Assembly: GCA_007120685.1 (NCBI GenBank)
Contig: SKNG01000005.1
Location: forward strand, 1-16,560
Direction of reading: 5' to 3'
From: Paracoccaceae bacterium
GTDB taxonomy: Bacteria > Pseudomonadota > Alphaproteobacteria > Rhodobacterales > Rhodobacteraceae
DNA: 16,560 nt
Part shown: positions 12,832-16,560 of the stretch, in pieces
Position numbering within the stretch: the stretch's first letter is position 1
How the letters are laid out: each line of letters opens with the position of its first letter
Translations under genes and position numbers: made by a program
Notes under the pieces: model-generated
Seen by the model: only the letters and a program-made list of their open reading frames with translations
Told to the model about the DNA's origin: nothing
Databases searched by the model: none

Positions 12832-12880
12832 CAAAACCCTTGAAACAAGGGTTTTGCAAGGCTTTTTCTGAAAAGCCTTG
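12832..12880 (-). terminator. Twin perfect hairpins after the DUF1491 gene
   Basis: CAAAACCCTTG-AAA-CAAGGGTTTTG (12832-12856) is an 11-bp perfect stem. Directly after it, CAAGGCTTTT-TCTG-AAAAGCCTTG (12857-12880) is a 10-bp perfect stem. A-rich and T-rich arm ends could give terminator function on either strand. The DUF1491 gene stops 10 bp away at 12891. Confidence 0.65.
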
Positions 12881-12890
12881 GTTCCCCGGC

Positions 12891-13229
12891 TCAGCCGTCC
12901 AGCCCCGAGTCATCCAGCAGGTGCCGCCCGGCCCGGTCCTCGACCTCTATTACCCAGAGATCAGGGTCACGCGCCCTTTCGCGGGCAAGCCGCGCGTCGA
13001 TATCGGTCTCCAGACCCTCGGCGGTACGGACCCAGTCGCGCCGCTCGGCAATCGGATCAAACAGCCGCTGCCACAACTGCGCCTGACCGTCCAGCGTGGC
13101 AAGCTTCACCATCACCGCGCCCGCGGTGTTGTCGCCCCGCGCCAGAACATAGCCCGGCAGGCCCGCCCGCCGCAGCCGCGCCAGATAGGCCGACACCCAG
13201 AAATCCGCCGTCAGCCGCGGCGCGCTCAT
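12891..13229 (-). CDS. DUF1491-family protein
   Basis: A 112-residue soluble protein matching the DUF1491 family of alphaproteobacteria. Recognisable parts are the opening RLTADFWVSAYLARLRRAGL, the glycine segment YVLARGDNTAGAVMVKL (27-43), and the C-terminal ARERARDPDLWVIEVEDRAGRH (83-104), whose DPDLWVxEIEDR core is the family's most constant piece. The function of the family is unknown to me. Its ATG overlaps the stop of the MarR-type gene by four bases (13226-13229), so the two are translated together. That linkage may be a convenience of operon structure rather than a functional tie. A pair of strong hairpins follows its stop. Confidence 0.85.
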   Translation of the reverse strand: MSAPRLTADFWVSAYLARLRRAGLPGYVLARGDNTAGAVMVKLATLDGQAQLWQRLFDPIAERRDWVRTAEGLETDIDARLARERARDPDLWVIEVEDRAGRHLLDDSGLDG

Positions 13230-13699
13230 CGCCGGAACGGTGCCGGCAAGGCAGTGGCATCCAGCGCTTCCAGAAGATCCAGCAACTGCTCCATTCGGGC
13301 CTTGCCGTAAGCCGCTTCCAGCTCGGCAAACAACGCCCGCGAGGTGGCCGCATGGCGCGCGATCACCGCCCGCCCTGCCTCGGTGATCGACACGACTGAA
13401 CGGCGCCTGTCGTCATTGTCCATCGCCCGCGCGATCAGGCCCCGCGCCTCCATCGTGCGCAGAATCCGCGTCAGGCTGGGCAGTTGCAGGCAGGCCTGGC
13501 GCGCCAGCAGGCTCTGGTCCATCGGTCCGGCCTCATCCAGCACCCGCAGTACCCGCCATTTCTGCTCGTTAACGCCGCTTTCGGCCAGCATCTCGCGGAT
13601 CGGCGCCATCACCGTCTCGCGCGCCCGCAAGAGCGCAATGGGTAGCGAGCGGGCGGTGCGGGGCAGCGGAGGCTGCCCGGTGATGCTGCGTTGCGTCAT
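13226..13699 (-). CDS. MarR-family transcriptional regulator, HpaR-like
   Basis: A 157-residue winged-helix regulator. After a short tail, LPIALLRARETVMAPIREML (19-38) forms the dimerisation helix, followed by the helix-turn-helix region VNEQKWRVLRVLDEAGPMDQ and SLLARQACLQLPSLTRILRT. The wing contains DNDDRRRSVVSITEAGRAVI. The arrangement LLRARETVM...EQ.WRVLR.L and ACL..PSLTRIL resembles HpaR, the repressor of homoprotocatechuate degradation, more than general MarR proteins. No aromatic catabolism genes are seen nearby, so the ligand and targets are open and I leave the symbol blank. It overlaps the DUF1491 start by four bases. A 17-bp palindrome just upstream (13718-13734) could be its own operator. 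Confidence 0.88.
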   Translation of the reverse strand: MTQRSITGQPPLPRTARSLPIALLRARETVMAPIREMLAESGVNEQKWRVLRVLDEAGPMDQSLLARQACLQLPSLTRILRTMEARGLIARAMDNDDRRRSVVSITEAGRAVIARHAATSRALFAELEAAYGKARMEQLLDLLEALDATALPAPFRR

Positions 13700-13717
13700 G
13701 CACAGGCACTTGCCGCA

Positions 13718-13734
13718 TGATCACCGGCAGATCA
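13718..13734 (-). promoter_or_regulatory. Possible operator palindrome upstream of the MarR-type gene
   Basis: TGATC-N7-GATCA lies 18 bp before the regulator's ATG. MarR proteins often repress their own gene through palindromes of about this size. The arms are only 5 bp, so chance is a real alternative. Confidence 0.3.
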
Positions 13735-13754
13735 AGAAAAACCGCCTCGCGCGT

Positions 13755-14168
13755 TCAGGCCGCAAAGGTTCCGGCCGGGTCCGGATAGGCCTTGAACTCC
13801 AGCGCATTGCCCGCGGGATCGGCCAGGAACATCGTCCATTGTTCGCCCGGCATGCCCTGGAACCGGCCCTGCGGCGGAAGGATGAAATCCACGCCCTGCA
13901 CCTCCAGCCGCGAGGCCAGCGCCCGGAAGCCCGCCATGTCCAGCACCACGCCGAAATGCGGCATCGGCACCGCCGTTTCCCCTACCAGCCCGGTATCACT
14001 GCCGGCCACCGGTTGACCCCTGTGCAGCGACAACTGGTGCCCGAAGAAGTCGAAATCCACCCAGGTTTCGGCCGAGCGCCCCTCGGCGCAGCCCAGCAGC
14101 TCGCCATAAAACGCACGCGCGGCATCGAGGTCGTCGACATGCAGGGCAAGGTGAAAGGGCTGTGGCAT
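13755..14168 (-). CDS. VOC-superfamily (glyoxalase/dioxygenase-like) protein
   Basis: A 137-residue protein with two beta-alpha-beta-beta-beta modules of the vicinal oxygen chelate fold. Module one is FHLALHVDDLDAARAFYGEL with the usual first ligand H6, then DFDFFGHQLSLHRG. Module two is MPHFGVVLDMAGFRALASRL, then PGEQWTMFLADPAGNALEFK with the typical last ligand Glu. The DFDFFGHQLSLH and MPHFGVVL pieces match a common bacterial subgroup labelled glyoxalase or extradiol-dioxygenase-like, with no firmly known substrate. The ligand set suggests a metal enzyme rather than a binding protein. The ATG at 14168 places the first strand directly at the N-terminus. It is followed 55 bp later by the MarR-type gene on the same strand and is divergent from metY. 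Confidence 0.88.
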   Translation of the reverse strand: MPQPFHLALHVDDLDAARAFYGELLGCAEGRSAETWVDFDFFGHQLSLHRGQPVAGSDTGLVGETAVPMPHFGVVLDMAGFRALASRLEVQGVDFILPPQGRFQGMPGEQWTMFLADPAGNALEFKAYPDPAGTFAA

Positions 14169-14401
14169 GCGGCATCCGTTCGGGAAGGTATGCCCTGCAG
14201 CTAACCTGCGCGCAGCGCCTCTGACAAGCTTTGGCGACAGTGCAGACGGCGGCGTGCAACAAGAAAGCCCTCCCGGCGTTCCGGGCCAGGGGCCAATCCG
14301 CTTCCGCGCCCGACCGAGCCATGCCGGCAGTTTTTCCGCCCCCGAGCGGCGCGGGCGAGCGCCTTCCCGCGCCAAGGGCCACAATCGCGCCGCGATGCCC
14401 G

Positions 14402-14430
14402 TTGCCCACCCCCGCGCTTTGGCCTAGCGT
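14402..14430 (+). promoter_or_regulatory. Candidate promoter of metY
   Basis: TTGCCC (14402-14407) and TAGCGT (14425-14430) are spaced by 17 bp. The leader to the ATG at 14462 would be only about 25 bases and contains GGGGAGG (14448-14454). That is too short for a SAM riboswitch, and none of the SAM-II landmarks are visible in the 293-bp gap. Confidence 0.4.
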
Positions 14431-14461
14431 GCGCGCCGCAGCATTTCGGGGAGGCATGACC

Positions 14462-15748
14462 ATGACCAAGGCACCGGGTTTCGACACCCTTCAGATCCAC
14501 GCCGGCGCCCGGCCGGACCCTGCCACCGGCGCCCGGCAGACGCCGATCTACCAGACCACAGCCTACGTCTTCCGCGATGCCGATCACGCCGCGGCGCTTT
14601 TCAATCTGCAGGAGGTGGGCTTCATCTATTCCCGCCTGACCAATCCCACCGTCGCCGTGCTGCAGGAACGGCTGGCCACGCTGGAGGGCGGCGTCGGCGC
14701 CGTCTGCTGCTCGTCCGGCCATGCCGCGCAGATCATGGCGCTGTTTCCGCTGATGGGGCCGGGGTGCAACATCGTCTCCTCCACCCGGCTTTACGGCGGC
14801 ACTGTCACCCAGTTCAGCCAGACCATCCGCCGCTTCGGCTGGTCCGCGCGGTTCGTCGATACCGAGGACCTGGCCGCCGTCGAGGCCGCCATCGACGCCG
14901 ACACCCGCGCCGTGTTCTGCGAATCCATCGCCAACCCGGGCGGCTATGTCACCGACATCCCGGCGCTGGCCGCCATCGCCGACCGCCACGGCATCCCGCT
15001 GATCGTCGACAACACCTCGGCCACGCCCTGGCTGTGCCGACCCATCGAGATGGGTGCCACGCTGGTCGTGCATTCGCTGACCAAGTATCTGACCGGCAAC
15101 GGCACCGTCACCGGCGGGGCGATCGTCGATTCGGGCAAGTTCGACTGGTCGGCCTCGGACAAGTTCCCCTCGCTCTCGCAGCCGGAACCCGCCTATCACG
15201 GGCTGAAGTTCCACGAGACCTTCGGCAACCTGGCTTTCACCTTTCACGGCATCGCCGTGGGCCTGCGCGACCTGGGCATGACGCTGAACCCGCAGGCCGC
15301 GCATTACACGCTGATGGGCATCGAAACCCTGAGCCTGCGCATGGAGCGGCATGTGGAGAACGCGCGCAAGGTATCGGAATGGCTGGAAAATCACCCGGCG
15401 GTAGAGGCCGTGACCTATGCCGGGCTGCCCTCTTCGCCCTGGCACGACCGGGTGAAGGCGCTCTATCCCCGGGGCGCCGGTGCCCTGTTCACCGTGGCGC
15501 TGAAGGGCGGCTATGATGCCTGCGTGAAGCTGGTGGACGGGTTGGAACTGTTCAGCCATGTGGCCAATCTGGGCGATACGCGTTCGCTGATCATCCATTC
15601 GGCCAGCACCACCCATCGCCAGTTGTCGCCGGAACAGCAGGTCGCGGCCGGGGCGGCACCGAATGTGGTGCGCCTGTCCATCGGCACCGAGGATCCGCAG
15701 GACCTGATCGCCGATCTGTCTCAGGCGCTGGAAAAGGCCAGCACCTAA
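14462..15748 (+). CDS. metY: O-acetylhomoserine sulfhydrylase (aminocarboxypropyltransferase)
   Basis: A 428-residue PLP enzyme of the Cys/Met metabolism family. It makes homocysteine directly from O-acetylhomoserine and sulfide in methionine synthesis. Key pieces: FDTLQIHAGARPDPATGARQ (7-26), the YSRLTNPT motif (56-63) with tyrosine and arginine reaching into the neighbouring PLP site, D183 in LIVDNTSATPWLCRP contacting the pyridine nitrogen, and the Schiff-base lysine K208 in VVHSLTKYLTGNGT. A length near 430 and FIYSRLTNPT favour MetY over the roughly 390-residue MetB/MetC/MetZ enzymes. GGGGAGG (14448-14454) is 7 bases before the ATG at 14462 but only one before the in-frame ATG at 14456, so I chose the former. 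A strong terminator follows at 15808-15835. It stands alone, divergent from the VOC gene. Confidence 0.95.
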   Translation: MTKAPGFDTLQIHAGARPDPATGARQTPIYQTTAYVFRDADHAAALFNLQEVGFIYSRLTNPTVAVLQERLATLEGGVGAVCCSSGHAAQIMALFPLMGPGCNIVSSTRLYGGTVTQFSQTIRRFGWSARFVDTEDLAAVEAAIDADTRAVFCESIANPGGYVTDIPALAAIADRHGIPLIVDNTSATPWLCRPIEMGATLVVHSLTKYLTGNGTVTGGAIVDSGKFDWSASDKFPSLSQPEPAYHGLKFHETFGNLAFTFHGIAVGLRDLGMTLNPQAAHYTLMGIETLSLRMERHVENARKVSEWLENHPAVEAVTYAGLPSSPWHDRVKALYPRGAGALFTVALKGGYDACVKLVDGLELFSHVANLGDTRSLIIHSASTTHRQLSPEQQVAAGAAPNVVRLSIGTEDPQDLIADLSQALEKAST

Positions 15749-15807
15749 GGCGCCTTCGCCCGCCGCGCGGCCGGCCAGGACGCAGGGACGGCGGTCACGA
15801 AACTGTT

Positions 15808-15835
15808 GCCCGGCGGCATCACCGCCGGGCTTTTT
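15808..15835 (+). terminator. Rho-independent terminator of metY
   Basis: GCCCGGCGG-CATCA-CCGCCGGGC is a perfect 9-bp stem followed directly by five T residues (15831-15835), 59 bp after the metY stop. It is the clearest intrinsic terminator in the window. Confidence 0.92.
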
Positions 15836-15854
15836 CGTTGCATCGGCGGATTCA

Positions 15855-15863
15855 TGCTATAGG
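15855..15863 (+). promoter_or_regulatory. Candidate extended -10 promoter of the right-edge gene
   Basis: TGCTATAGG gives an extended -10 (TGnTATAGG) just after the metY terminator and 60 bp before the next ATG. No good -35 is seen at normal spacing (only weak TTGCAT or CGTTGC candidates), which fits an extended -10 promoter. Confidence 0.4.
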
Positions 15864-15923
15864 AATCGCAGGGACAGCCGTCGGGACTCGTCGTTGCTTG
15901 GCGCATTATGGTAATCGCATGCC

Positions 15924-16560
15924 ATGAAACCGAATTTTGCGTTGAATCTGTCGCATGAGGGCGCCGAGCTGTTGCACCGGCGCGCCTCTGGCTGGGAATT
16001 GCTGGGCGCGGCCCGCTTCGATCAGGATGATCTGGACGCGCGCATGGCCGCGCTGCGTCAGATGGCCGAGGAGCGCGCGCCAGGCGCGGTCTATACGAAG
16101 CTGGTAATGCCCGCGGGCGAGATGCGCTACGCGACGGTCCTGGCCCCGGGGCCTACCGACGAGGCGCGCAAGCTTCAGATCGAGGCCGAGATCGACGGCC
16201 TGACCCCCTATAGTAACGACGAACTGGCCTATGACTACGTGCTGGAAGGCGATTACGCGCTGGTCGCCATGGCGGCGCGCCAGATCATGGCCGAGGCCGA
16301 GGCGTTCGCGGACAATCATGGCTTCAACCCGGTCTCTTTCGTGGCCCGGCCGCAGCAGGAGGCCTTTTACGGCGAGCCTTTCCTGGGTCTTACGGCCGCC
16401 GCCGCGAAACTGCTGCCAAAGAAAGCGCGGGTCGAGCCTGATGCCGAGCCGCTGCGCGTGGTGGAAGCGATGCAGGCCGCGGAAAAGCTGGCGGAACCGG
16501 CGAGCGAGCCTGTCGCGCTGATGGCCGCGGCCGGCGGGGCGGCACGGTCGCGCGCCCCGG
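15924..16560 (+). CDS. Protein of unknown function, GspL/PilM-like N-terminal region (3' end outside the window)
   Basis: The frame starts at the ATG at 15924, 9 bp after an in-frame TAA (15912-15914), and stays open for 212 codons to the window edge. It is easily missed because no stop is present. The protein opens MKPNFALNLSHEGAELLHRR. It continues with VYTKLVMPAGEMRYATVLAP, IEAEIDGLTPYSNDELAYDY (about 93-112) and ALVAMAARQIMAEAEAFADN, then turns Ala/Glu/Pro-rich from about residue 165, suggesting a long flexible part. The pattern 'residue pair, L.P, ...DELAYDY, then a variable strand and a helix with a late GF.PV' resembles the actin-like cytoplasmic domain of GspL/PilM-type pilus or secretion proteins. 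That is only a resemblance read by eye. No signal peptide and no membrane segment occur in the visible part. No clear ribosome-binding site precedes the ATG. Confidence 0.75.
   Translation, partial: MKPNFALNLSHEGAELLHRRASGWELLGAARFDQDDLDARMAALRQMAEERAPGAVYTKLVMPAGEMRYATVLAPGPTDEARKLQIEAEIDGLTPYSNDELAYDYVLEGDYALVAMAARQIMAEAEAFADNHGFNPVSFVARPQQEAFYGEPFLGLTAAAAKLLPKKARVEPDAEPLRVVEAMQAAEKLAEPASEPVALMAAAGGAARSRAP

Noticed and set aside
14169..14461. SAM-II type riboswitch upstream of metY
   Set aside because: Methionine genes in alphaproteobacteria often carry one, but none of the conserved landmarks is visible and the predicted leader is only about 25 bases.
14201..15616. Long minus-strand open frame (471 codons) opposite metY
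   Set aside because: It is a mirror of metY codon bias with no recognisable domain, whereas metY shows all PLP-enzyme motifs.
1..16560. CRISPR array, tRNA or rRNA gene
   Set aside because: No regularly spaced direct repeats and no tRNA or rRNA signatures were seen on either strand.

Overview
The window looks like a chromosomal segment of a GC-rich alphaproteobacterium of the Rhodobacteraceae (Rhodobacter/Paracoccus/roseobacter relatives). This rests on GC-rich coding sequence, the look of the RelA/SpoT, DUF2062, DUF1491 and PrmA proteins, frequent GTG starts, and GC-rich intergenic hairpins. The genus cannot be told from the sequence alone.

Layout. (1) 1-172, minus: 5' end of a NYN-domain protein gene, separated by a 321-bp promoter region from (2) a plus-strand cluster 494-5367: rpoZ, a bifunctional (p)ppGpp synthetase/hydrolase gene, a DUF2062 membrane protein, pdxJ, a small secreted protein and acpS. 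Spacing is tight and partly overlapping, and four of the six genes start with GTG. (3) 5368-7737 holds no intact host gene. It contains hairpins and a decayed IS66-family element (5495-7480) with matching terminal inverted repeats and a perfect 8-bp target duplication. Inside the IS66 lies a broken, opposite-strand IS110-family transposase (about 5972-6773), which itself carries a short palindromic unit. (4) 7738-10047, minus: ruvC-ruvA-ruvB, the complete Holliday-junction set, with a near-consensus LexA box upstream of ruvC. (5) Divergent from ruvC, a small DUF1127 protein (10290-10499) with a terminator. (6) 10610-14168, minus: a small membrane protein, a PrmA-type methyltransferase, MsrA, a DUF1491 protein overlapping a MarR/HpaR-like regulator, and a VOC-fold protein. 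(7) 14462-15748, plus: O-acetylhomoserine sulfhydrylase with a strong terminator. (8) 15924 to the right edge, plus: start of a protein with a GspL/PilM-like feel.

How the genes work together. The first cluster joins core functions: an RNA polymerase subunit, stringent-response control, vitamin B6 synthesis and acyl-carrier-protein activation. RuvC, RuvA and RuvB act as one recombination machine. MsrA, MetY and the VOC protein are separate metabolic or stress genes and not clearly one system.

I see no convincing previously undescribed system. The most interesting material is in the non-coding and mobile DNA: the nested IS66/IS110 relic inserted at the centre of a palindrome, several families of intergenic palindromes, and a probable synteny break where lepB (after acpS) and tol-pal (after ruvB) would commonly be expected.
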